The notes under the pieces: generated by a model
What the model saw: the letters and a program-made list of their open reading frames with translations, nothing else
Told to the model about the DNA's origin: nothing
Databases searched by the model: none
Shown here: positions 20,412 through 26,690 of the stretch, piece by piece
Layout of the letters: the number at the start of each line of letters is the position of its first letter
Position numbering within the stretch: the first letter of the stretch is position 1
Program-made: the position numbers and the translations under genes
NCBI GenBank assembly: GCA_029060755.1
Contig: JAIDTI010000090.1
Span: forward strand, 1 to 38,969
Length of the DNA: 38,969 bases
Origin: Ruminococcus sp.
GTDB lineage: Bacteria > Bacillota > Clostridia > Oscillospirales > Ruminococcaceae
Direction of reading: 5' to 3'

Positions 20412-20444
20412 TTGTTTTCAACACTGAATAGAATTATATCAGTG
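20412..20444 (+). promoter_or_regulatory. Candidate promoter and inverted repeat upstream of the membrane-protein gene
   Basis: TTGTTT (20412-20417), 17 bp, TATATC (20435-20440) is a moderate promoter. An inverted repeat CACTGA (20422-20427) / TCAGTG (20439-20444) overlaps it and could be an operator or a leader hairpin. It is repeated 1875 bp downstream. Confidence 0.45.
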
Positions 20445-20469
20445 CTATGAAAATGGAGTGGGTTTATTT

Positions 20470-20691
20470 ATGAGACGAAAATTAGAAAAGCTTATTGACG
20501 TAAAATCTCTTGTAACACTTGCTTTGACGTTAACTTTTGTAATACTTTCAATTAACGGAAAAATTTCGTCCGACCAGTTTCTTACTGTATTCACAACAGT
20601 GATAGCTTTTTATTTCGGGGTACAGTATCAGAAAAACGACTATATTTCATCAGAAAGTGTTGACAAATCCAATAAAAAAGATTATAATTGA
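20470..20691 (+). CDS. Small two-helix membrane protein, copy 1
   Basis: A 73-residue protein starting MRRKLEKLIDVKSL. Two hydrophobic segments (about residues 12-28 and 38-52) are separated by a short polar turn, and a charged tail follows, giving a helical hairpin in the membrane. The size and topology are holin-like, and I associate similar small proteins with Firmicutes phage-type modules, but that is weak recall. The start is ATG 20470 after GGAG; a GTG at 20458 overlaps the SD. The macro-domain gene begins 31 bp after the stop. Confidence 0.7.
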   Translation: MRRKLEKLIDVKSLVTLALTLTFVILSINGKISSDQFLTVFTTVIAFYFGVQYQKNDYISSESVDKSNKKDYN

Positions 20692-20722
20692 GATATAAAC
20701 AAAATTCCGGAGGATTCAGAAA

Positions 20723-21238
20723 ATGTCATTCATAATAATAAAAAATGATATAACAAAAATGGAAGTTGATGCAATAGTAAACGCTGCAAATTCGTCATTA
20801 CTTGGCGGCGGCGGTGTTGATGGTGCAATACATCGTGCGGCAGGAATTGAACTTTTATGGGAGTGCATGAAACTGCATGGCTGTAAAACAGGACAAGCAA
20901 AAATTACAAAAGGATATAAACTGAAAGCAAAATATATTATACATACAGTTGGTTGTGTTTGGAATGGCGGAAATCGTGGTGAACGTGAACTGCTTGTATC
21001 ATGTTATAAAAATTCTTTGGCTCTTGCAAAGGAAAACAACTGTAAATCTGTTGCATTTCCACTTATTTCATCAGGAATTTATGGTTATCCGAAAGATAAG
21101 GCTTTGGAAGTGGCAGTTGAAACGATTACTGATTTTCTGCATGAAAATGATATGCAGGTTTATCTTGTAGTATTTGAAAAAGATATGGAAGCATTGAAAA
21201 TCTGTGAGGAATTTTACAAGGAATATTGCAATTTTTGA
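20723..21238 (+). CDS. Macro-domain ADP-ribose hydrolase, copy 1
   Basis: A 171-residue single macro domain of the MacroD/YmdB type, which removes ADP-ribose from proteins or deacetylates O-acetyl-ADP-ribose. Visible motifs are [17 protein letters not shown] (adenosine and distal-ribose pocket), the catalytic Asp in GGVDGAIH, and the phosphate loop in [11 protein letters not shown]. The SD is CCGGAGGA. It is paired with the upstream membrane protein, probably on one transcript. No ADP-ribosyltransferase toxin such as DarT is adjacent. The second copy at 22598 encodes the same protein. Confidence 0.95.
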   Translation: MSFIIIKNDITKMEVDAIVNAANSSLLGGGGVDGAIHRAAGIELLWECMKLHGCKTGQAKITKGYKLKAKYIIHTVGCVWNGGNRGERELLVSCYKNSLALAKENNCKSVAFPLISSGIYGYPKDKALEVAVETITDFLHENDMQVYLVVFEKDMEALKICEEFYKEYCNF

Positions 21239-21247
21239 AAAAAACTC

Positions 21248-21276
21248 TTGACAAATGCGTAAAACAGTGATATAAT
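21248..21276 (+). promoter_or_regulatory. Consensus promoter of the 28-residue peptide gene, copy 1
   Basis: TTGACA (21248-21253), exactly 17 bp, TATAAT (21271-21276) preceded by TGA. This is a perfect sigma-A promoter, the strongest in the window by sequence. It starts 10 bp after the macro-domain stop. Confidence 0.85.
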
Positions 21277-21310
21277 ACATATATTACAATAAAGAAAGGC
21301 GGTGAGAATC

Positions 21311-21397
21311 ATGTTAAAACATATAGTTATTAATCCAATTAGAACAGAATACACAACAACAATGAGACATGAAGCTTGCCTGCAATATATCGCTTGA
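21311..21397 (+). CDS. 28-residue peptide gene, copy 1
   Basis: A short frame beginning MLKHIVINPIRTEY and ending ACLQYIA, preceded by a near-perfect SD (AAAGGCGGTGAG, about 4 bp before the ATG) and the consensus promoter at 21248. No family is recognised. It contains one Cys, a Thr triplet and several basic residues, with no signal peptide or helix long enough to span the membrane. It could be a regulatory leader peptide, a small effector or a precursor peptide. The stop codon lies inside the -35 box of the next promoter. Its identical partner is at 23186. Confidence 0.6.
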   Translation: MLKHIVINPIRTEYTTTMRHEACLQYIA

Positions 21398-21420
21398 CAG
21401 CATAATTATATGCGTATAAT
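21394..21420 (+). promoter_or_regulatory. Short-spacer promoter with palindrome, copy 1
   Basis: TTGACA (21394-21399), 15-bp spacer, TATAAT (21415-21420). The spacer is a palindrome, GCATA-ATTA-TATGC (21400-21413). The short spacing suggests weak or activator-dependent activity. In this copy it points into the truncated cysK and would make antisense RNA. Confidence 0.45.
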
Positions 21421-22146
21421 GCTGTTATATATTTCAGTATTGAGAATTTTAGGTATTAAGCCGTCACCTATACCCATTTGTAAATGTGTTCCTATGTTTC
21501 CACCAGAGAGAATAGCAGCATTTTCAGGCTCAACCGCCCATATTTCAATATCGGGATTAGCTTCTTTCAGAACTTCGCCTATACCTGTTATTGTACCGCC
21601 AGTACCTATTCCTGCACAAAAACCATGTATAGTACAGCCAGCCTGACTTAAAATTTCTCTGCCTGTATGTATGCGGTGTACTCTTGAATTTGCAGGATTT
21701 TCAAATTGTTGTGGTATGAATACTTTCGGATTCTCTTTCTGCATTTTCAGAGCAGTATCAAGACATTCAGCTATACAGCGTCCTATATCACCATCATCAT
21801 GAATAAGTATAACTTCTGCACCATAATGCTTTACTAATTTTCTGCGTTCCTCACTTACAGAATCAGGCATAATTATAATTGTTTTATAGCCTTTTACTGC
21901 ACCGATTAATGCAAGTCCTATACCCTGATTTCCGCTTGTCGGCTCAACAATGACAGTATCCTTATTAATCAAGCCTTTTTCCTCTGCATCTAAAATCATA
22001 TTGAAAGCCGTGCGTGTTTTTATTGAACCGCCAACATTAAGCCCTTCAAATTTTACAAGAACTCTTGCACAATCTTCAGGGACAATATTATTAAGCTGAA
22101 TCAACGGAGTATTTCCTATTGCATCAAGAATATTTTTACAAATCAT
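21406..22146 (-). pseudogene. cysK, 3'-truncated by the tandem duplication
   Basis: The first 241 or so residues equal those of the intact cysteine synthase, then the frame passes the duplication junction at 21422 and ends after a few unrelated residues (NSIIRI). The C-terminal about 66 residues, including GISAGTN and the end of the PLP domain, are missing, so it should be inactive. It keeps the promoter and palindromic operator of cysK, so it may still be transcribed and may compete for the regulator. Confidence 0.9.
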
Positions 22147-22169
22147 CTGACAATCTCCTTTTGTGTATA

Positions 22170-22199
22170 ATAATACCGTTGGTATTTTACCATATTCAA
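22170..22199 (-). promoter_or_regulatory. Duplicated cysK promoter/operator
   Basis: Copy of 20295-20324, with the palindrome at 22172-22186. It drives only the truncated cysK. Confidence 0.55.
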
Positions 22200-22344
22200 G
22201 AAAAAAAATCAATCATAATCATGTAAAAAAAGATTTATTCGTCTTAATATATAAAATTCGGAAAATTTTTTGTTGTATATAAATAATTGTTTTCAACACT
22301 GAATAGAATTATATCAGTGCTATGAAAATGGAGTGGGTTTATTT

Positions 22345-22566
22345 ATGAGACGAAAATTAGAAAAGCTTATTGACGTAAAATCTCTTGTAACACTTGCTTT
22401 GACGTTAACTTTTGTAATACTTTCAATTAACGGAAAAATTTCGTCCGACCAGTTTCTTACTGTATTCACAACAGTGATAGCTTTTTATTTCGGGGTACAG
22501 TATCAGAAAAACGACTATATTTCATCAGAAAGTGTTGACAAATCCAATAAAAAAGATTATAATTGA
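22345..22566 (+). CDS. Small two-helix membrane protein, copy 2
   Basis: Identical in sequence to the 73-residue protein at 20470, with the same SD and ATG. Promoter and inverted repeat are also duplicated (22287-22319). Both copies appear intact, so dosage is doubled if the duplication is real. Confidence 0.7.
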   Translation: MRRKLEKLIDVKSLVTLALTLTFVILSINGKISSDQFLTVFTTVIAFYFGVQYQKNDYISSESVDKSNKKDYN

Positions 22567-22597
22567 GATATAAACAAAATTCCGGAGGATTCAGAAA

Positions 22598-23113
22598 ATG
22601 TCATTCATAATAATAAAAAATGATATAACAAAAATGGAAGTTGATGCAATAGTAAACGCTGCAAATTCGTCATTACTTGGCGGCGGCGGTGTTGATGGTG
22701 CAATACATCGTGCGGCAGGAATTGAACTTTTATGGGAGTGCATGAAACTGCATGGCTGTAAAACAGGACAAGCAAAAATTACAAAAGGATATAAACTGAA
22801 AGCAAAATATATTATACATACAGTTGGTTGTGTTTGGAATGGCGGAAATCGTGGTGAACGTGAACTGCTTGTATCATGTTATAAAAATTCTTTGGCTCTT
22901 GCAAAGGAAAACAACTGTAAATCTGTTGCATTTCCACTTATTTCATCAGGAATTTATGGTTATCCGAAAGATAAGGCTTTGGAAGTGGCAGTTGAAACGA
23001 TTACTGATTTTCTGCATGAAAATGATATGCAGGTTTATCTTGTAGTATTTGAAAAAGATATGGAAGCATTGAAAATCTGTGAGGAATTTTACAAGGAATA
23101 TTGCAATTTTTGA
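22598..23113 (+). CDS. Macro-domain ADP-ribose hydrolase, copy 2
   Basis: Identical 171-residue macro-domain protein to that at 20723. All ligand and catalytic motifs ([21 protein letters not shown]) are retained, and there is no sign of decay, which indicates either a very recent duplication or an assembly repeat. Confidence 0.95.
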   Translation: MSFIIIKNDITKMEVDAIVNAANSSLLGGGGVDGAIHRAAGIELLWECMKLHGCKTGQAKITKGYKLKAKYIIHTVGCVWNGGNRGERELLVSCYKNSLALAKENNCKSVAFPLISSGIYGYPKDKALEVAVETITDFLHENDMQVYLVVFEKDMEALKICEEFYKEYCNF

Positions 23114-23122
23114 AAAAAACTC

Positions 23123-23151
23123 TTGACAAATGCGTAAAACAGTGATATAAT
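23123..23151 (+). promoter_or_regulatory. Consensus promoter of the 28-residue peptide gene, copy 2
   Basis: Same TTGACA-17-TATAAT as at 21248. In this copy transcripts proceed through the peptide gene to a strong terminator at 23295, with rtcB beyond. Confidence 0.85.
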
Positions 23152-23185
23152 ACATATATTACAATAAAGAAAGGCGGTGAGAATC

Positions 23186-23272
23186 ATGTTAAAACATATA
23201 GTTATTAATCCAATTAGAACAGAATACACAACAACAATGAGACATGAAGCTTGCCTGCAATATATCGCTTGA
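23186..23272 (+). CDS. 28-residue peptide gene, copy 2
   Basis: Identical to the frame at 21311, with the same SD. Here the native downstream context is kept: 22 bp after the stop lies an intrinsic terminator, then the rtcB SD. The layout promoter, short peptide, terminator, main gene resembles a leader-peptide attenuator, or a stand-alone small mRNA. Confidence 0.6.
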   Translation: MLKHIVINPIRTEYTTTMRHEACLQYIA

Positions 23273-23295
23273 CAGCATAATTATATGCGTATAAT
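23269..23295 (+). promoter_or_regulatory. Candidate rtcB promoter with palindromic spacer
   Basis: TTGACA (23269-23274), 15-bp spacer containing GCATA-ATTA-TATGC (23275-23288), TATAAT (23290-23295). The expected start at about 23302 lies inside the 5' arm of the following terminator stem, so transcripts from here could not fold the terminator and would reach rtcB. Confidence 0.5.
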
Positions 23296-23327
23296 GCACT
23301 TCTGTTTCGGCAGAGGTGCATTTTTTT
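23295..23327 (+). terminator. Intrinsic terminator between the peptide gene and rtcB
   Basis: TGCACTTCTG (23295-23304) pairs with CAGAGGTGCA (23311-23320), one wobble, loop TTTCGG, then seven T. It should stop transcripts of the peptide gene before rtcB. Confidence 0.85.
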
Positions 23328-23351
23328 GCAGGTGAGACAGAAAGGAAAACT

Positions 23352-24557
23352 ATGATTATTTTAAACGGAAAATATAATTCGGCAAAAGTTTTTACAGAAA
23401 TAATTGAACAGGACGCAATTGCACAGATTATCAGCCTTTGCAATCAGCCTATGAGTGAGGGCGCACAAATACGCATTATGCCTGATGTTCATGCAGGAGC
23501 AGGCTGTACAATCGGTACGACAATGACAATTAAAGATAAAGCAGTGGCTAACCTTGTGGGCGTAGATATTGGCTGTGGTATGGAAACAGTAATACTCAAG
23601 GAAAAGCATATTGAATTGCAGAAACTTGACAAGCTTATCTATCAGAAAATCCCGTCTGGATTTGATATACGTGAAAAAACGCACAGATATGCAGAACAGA
23701 TTGACCTTACACAGCTTTATTGCTATGAACATATTAACCCGATACGTGCTGAAAAAAGCATAGGCACATTAGGTGGTGGAAATCACTTTATCGAAGCTGA
23801 CAAGGGTAGTGACGGCAGAATATACATTGTTATTCATTCCGGCTCACGTCATCTTGGAGTGGAAACAGCTAAATATTATCAGAATGAAGCATATAACAGA
23901 CTTAACAAGTGTTCAAAGGCTGATATTGATGAACTTATTGCACGTCTCAAAGCGGAAAATAAACACAAGCAGATTGAATCTGAACTAAAGAAACTCACGT
24001 CTGTAAAAAGAACAGACGTTCCGAAACGTCTTGCGTATACAGAGGGCGAACTTTTTCAGCAGTATATCCATGATATGAAGATTGTGCAGGAGTTTGCAAT
24101 GCTTAACCGTAAAGCAATGATGAATGAAATTATCAAGGGTATGGGTGTTCACGTTGTTGAGGAGTTTACAACAATCCACAACTATATTGACACTGAAAAT
24201 ATGATTCTCCGCAAAGGTGCGGTATCTGCACAGGCAGGTGAAAGACTTCTTATTCCGATAAACATGAGAGATGGCAGTTTGGTTTGTACAGGCAAGGGCA
24301 ATCCCGACTGGAATTTCTCTGCACCTCACGGAGCAGGTCGCTTAATGTCACGCTCAAAGGCAAAAGAAACTTTCACTGTTTCAGAGTTCAAAAAGCAGAT
24401 GAATGGCATATATACTACTTCTGTAAGTTCGGCAACTCTTGATGAATGTCCTATGGTTTACAAGCCGATTGATGATATTATCAGTAATATTGGTGATACT
24501 GTTGAAATCAATGACATTATCAAGCCAATTTACAATTTCAAAGCAGGTGAAGAATGA
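23352..24557 (+). CDS. rtcB: RNA-splicing ligase RtcB
   Basis: A GTP- and Mn-dependent ligase joining 2',3'-cyclic phosphate or 3'-phosphate RNA ends to 5'-OH, used in RNA repair. The 401 residues match the shorter bacterial RtcB branch. Metal and guanylate residues lie in PDVHAGAGCTIGTTM, GVDIGCGME, GGGNHFIE and HSGSRHLG; the nucleophilic His is in SAPHGAGRLMSRS. The start ATG 23352 follows AAAGGA by 5 bp. No archease or release-factor H gene is adjacent. The 54-residue gene downstream overlaps the stop by 4 bp. Confidence 0.96.
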   Translation: MIILNGKYNSAKVFTEIIEQDAIAQIISLCNQPMSEGAQIRIMPDVHAGAGCTIGTTMTIKDKAVANLVGVDIGCGMETVILKEKHIELQKLDKLIYQKIPSGFDIREKTHRYAEQIDLTQLYCYEHINPIRAEKSIGTLGGGNHFIEADKGSDGRIYIVIHSGSRHLGVETAKYYQNEAYNRLNKCSKADIDELIARLKAENKHKQIESELKKLTSVKRTDVPKRLAYTEGELFQQYIHDMKIVQEFAMLNRKAMMNEIIKGMGVHVVEEFTTIHNYIDTENMILRKGAVSAQAGERLLIPINMRDGSLVCTGKGNPDWNFSAPHGAGRLMSRSKAKETFTVSEFKKQMNGIYTTSVSSATLDECPMVYKPIDDIISNIGDTVEINDIIKPIYNFKAGEE

Positions 24558-24718
24558 TGCAGAAATTTATTTCATACGAAAAAATGAGTAAGAAAGAACG
24601 TCATAAGGTTGATTCCGCAAAACGCCGTGACTGGAACGGTCTTAATCCTGTTACAAGAATTGCTGAAAAGCCGAAAAAGTATTCAAGAAAAATAAAGCAC
24701 CCTGAAAAGCTGTTTTAA
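24554..24718 (+). CDS. Small basic protein coupled to rtcB
   Basis: A 54-residue, Lys/Arg-rich protein starting MMQKFISYEKMSKKER and containing RRDWNGLNPVTRI and a basic C-terminus. The start ATGA overlaps the rtcB stop, so translation is coupled (the second ATG at 24557 is also possible). I recall similar small basic frames next to rtcB in other bacteria, without a known role. The charge suggests RNA or ribosome contact. It is followed 9 bp later by a terminator, which closes the operon. Confidence 0.75.
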   Translation: MMQKFISYEKMSKKERHKVDSAKRRDWNGLNPVTRIAEKPKKYSRKIKHPEKLF

Positions 24719-24726
24719 CATCATAT

Positions 24727-24757
24727 ACCGCTGTTTTCGTGACAGCGGTCTTATTTT
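24727..24757 (+). terminator. Terminator of the rtcB operon
   Basis: ACCGCTGT (24727-24734) and ACAGCGGT (24742-24749) form an 8-bp stem with a 7-nt loop, followed by CTTATTTT. Confidence 0.75.
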
Positions 24758-24790
24758 GGACAAAAATATAAATGAATTCAAAAAAAACTA

Positions 24791-24819
24791 TGGACAAATT
24801 CAAAAAAAGGTGGTATAAT
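24791..24819 (+). promoter_or_regulatory. Promoter of the first CBM-GGDEF gene
   Basis: TGGACA (24791-24796), 17 bp, TATAAT (24814-24819). Confidence 0.7.
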
Positions 24820-24867
24820 AAAATTATATTAACTTCGTATTTTATTTTAATAGTGGGTGATTGATTT

Positions 24868-26523
24868 ATGAATTTGAAATCTGTAATTACTTGTGTAGCA
24901 GCATTATTTTTGTCTGCAACACTTCTTATTTCTACATTTTCAACGGTGTATGCAGAAGAAGATGCTATTGTCTCGAGTGATTTTGAGGACGAGGAAATTG
25001 GAAGCTGGTTGATGTTCGGTGGCGGAACAATGGAAATCGATGACAGCGTTGCACATACCGGAACAAAAAGTATAAAGGCATCAAACAGAAAACAAACTTA
25101 TCAAGGTCCTTCACTTAATTGTGATGATTTGTTTATGCCTAATGAAACATACGATTTTGACGGCTGGGTATATCATGAACAGGGTGTAAATCTTACGATG
25201 TCATGGACTATAAGATATTTAGATGCAACAGGAAATGCATCATATGCACAGATAAAGGGTGTAGATGTTCCGTCGGGAGAATGGGTTGAACTGCAAAACT
25301 CTATTACCATACCTGAAACGGCTGTAAGTTATCTGATTTACTTTGAGTGCAGTAACGAAAACGCTGATTTTTATGTAGATGATATTACAATAAACGGAAA
25401 AGCAAATTCAGCTTCTTATAGTTTTGATAATGAAATCAGCTATCAGCAACAATATTTATACGATTTTGAAGCTGATTCTGAAATGTGGAACTCAAGAGGT
25501 GATGTCAAGATTATCCATACCGACGAATACAGTAACACGGGTACACACTCAATATATGTAACAGGAAGAAATGCTACATGGAACGGACCTACACTTAATG
25601 TCTCAAACAAAATATCCAAAAATCAGAGCTATCATTATTCCGCAAACGTTATGTATAACGGAGAAGAATATGAAGATGCCCATGTTTTCCGTCTTGAAAT
25701 ACAGTATACAATAAACGGAGCAGACAGTTATAATCTTATTGCTGAAAAAGAAGCAAAAAAAGGCAAGTGGACAATGCTTGACGGATATTATACAGTCCCT
25801 GATAAAGCAGAAAATATCTCTATCTATGTTCAGACAGCGAATTTAGAGGAAGGTCAGGAACTTACAGATAATGATACCATGTCTTTTTATGTTGATACAG
25901 TTCAGATTACAGACGGCAGGATAATGCTTGAAAGTCAACGAAAAGATTTGATGCTGAAACTTTTAATAATAGCTGCTATTGCTGTTGTTATTGCATTTAT
26001 TATATATTTTATAGTAAAGCGTATCAGGAAAAACAAAACTGCAATGAAACTTGTATCTATTGATGCTATGACAAAGGTACTCAACAGAAACTCATATGAA
26101 AAGAAAATTGAGGAACTTGAAAACGATATTGAACAATGCAAGTCGCTTTATTATGCGCTTTGTGATGTCAACTTCCTTAAATACATAAATGACAATCATG
26201 GTCACGAAAAAGGCGACGAAGTTATTACAAGATGTGCAAAGATGCTTTCAGATGCAACGGGAACAGACTGCAAAGTCTACAGAACAGGCGGAGATGAATT
26301 TGTCTGCATATCAAAATTGCCGATTGACGAAAAAATCAGAAATGCAATAACAGAAGAAGCTAAAAACGACAAGGGTTATCCTTTTGCAGTTGCCTGCGGA
26401 TTTGCTGTTTATGATGAAAACAACTGCAACGATATAAAATCTATAATTGCACAATGCGACAAAAATATGTATGCTGACAAACAGCGAATAAAATCTGAAA
26501 ACAAGGAATTTTCAAGAAAATAA
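24868..26523 (+). CDS. Membrane diguanylate cyclase with two extracellular CBM-like domains
   Basis: A 551-residue receptor: signal peptide (residues 1-30), two beta-sandwich domains of the CBM22/CBM4_9 type (about 32-175 and 190-352), one membrane helix (about 365-386) and a GGDEF domain (about 393-548). The second sandwich has typical CBM22-like blocks, TGRNATWNGPTL and SFYVDTVQI. The cyclase domain has DVNFLKYINDNHGHEKGDE and RTGGDEF intact; no RxxD inhibitory site precedes it. It should make c-di-GMP in the cytoplasm in response to a ligand, probably a plant polysaccharide, outside the cell. The ligand is inferred from the fold. It is a paralogue of the next gene. Confidence 0.88.
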   Translation: MNLKSVITCVAALFLSATLLISTFSTVYAEEDAIVSSDFEDEEIGSWLMFGGGTMEIDDSVAHTGTKSIKASNRKQTYQGPSLNCDDLFMPNETYDFDGWVYHEQGVNLTMSWTIRYLDATGNASYAQIKGVDVPSGEWVELQNSITIPETAVSYLIYFECSNENADFYVDDITINGKANSASYSFDNEISYQQQYLYDFEADSEMWNSRGDVKIIHTDEYSNTGTHSIYVTGRNATWNGPTLNVSNKISKNQSYHYSANVMYNGEEYEDAHVFRLEIQYTINGADSYNLIAEKEAKKGKWTMLDGYYTVPDKAENISIYVQTANLEEGQELTDNDTMSFYVDTVQITDGRIMLESQRKDLMLKLLIIAAIAVVIAFIIYFIVKRIRKNKTAMKLVSIDAMTKVLNRNSYEKKIEELENDIEQCKSLYYALCDVNFLKYINDNHGHEKGDEVITRCAKMLSDATGTDCKVYRTGGDEFVCISKLPIDEKIRNAITEEAKNDKGYPFAVACGFAVYDENNCNDIKSIIAQCDKNMYADKQRIKSENKEFSRK

Positions 26524-26534
26524 TTGATTAAAAT

Positions 26535-26576
26535 AAAAGCCGAAATTGATTTTTTCAGTCAAAATCGGCTTTTGCC
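26535..26576 (+). terminator. Terminator after the first CBM-GGDEF gene
   Basis: AAAAGCCGA (26535-26543) pairs with TCGGCTTTT (26565-26573); the interior adds TTGA/TCAA pairs. A U-rich 3' arm ends the stem. Confidence 0.65.
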
Positions 26577-26636
26577 ATTTGTTTACAGTATACAAAATAA
26601 ACAAAAAACAAGAAAAACATTTTGATAAAGTGTATA

Positions 26637-26665
26637 TGGAAAATATACTGTAAAAATGATATAAT
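26637..26665 (+). promoter_or_regulatory. Promoter of the second CBM-GGDEF gene
   Basis: TGGAAA (26637-26642), 17 bp, TATAAT (26660-26665) preceded by TGA. An inverted repeat GTATAT-GGAAA-ATATAC (26632-26648) covers the -35 and may be an operator. Confidence 0.55.
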
Positions 26666-26690
26666 ATTAACAGAGGGAAGGAGAGGGGAT

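Larger units (their letters stand above)
19547..21421. repeat. Tandem duplication, copy 1 (1875 bp)
   Basis: This block and 21422-23296 are direct, adjacent copies. Every gene in one has its partner exactly 1875 bp away and the predicted proteins are identical; I saw no substitution in the stretches compared by eye. The copy holds the 5' three-quarters of cysK, the small membrane protein, the macro-domain gene, the 28-residue peptide and their promoters. Junction homology is only a single C, so a homology-independent event, or an assembly error, produced it. Confidence 0.95.
21422..23296. repeat. Tandem duplication, copy 2 (1875 bp)
   Basis: Second direct copy of the block at 19547-21421. 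Its right end at 23296/23297 meets the unique rtcB leader; its left end is the recombinant junction in which the peptide downstream region is fused to the middle of cysK. Confidence 0.95.

Noticed and set aside
20723..21238. Macro domain as the antitoxin of a DarTG toxin-antitoxin pair
   Set aside because: No DarT-like ADP-ribosyltransferase lies next to either copy; the partner is a 73-residue membrane protein.
23316..23351. Longer rtcB start at 23316
   Set aside because: It falls inside the terminator and lacks an SD; ATG 23352 has AAAGGA 5 bp upstream.
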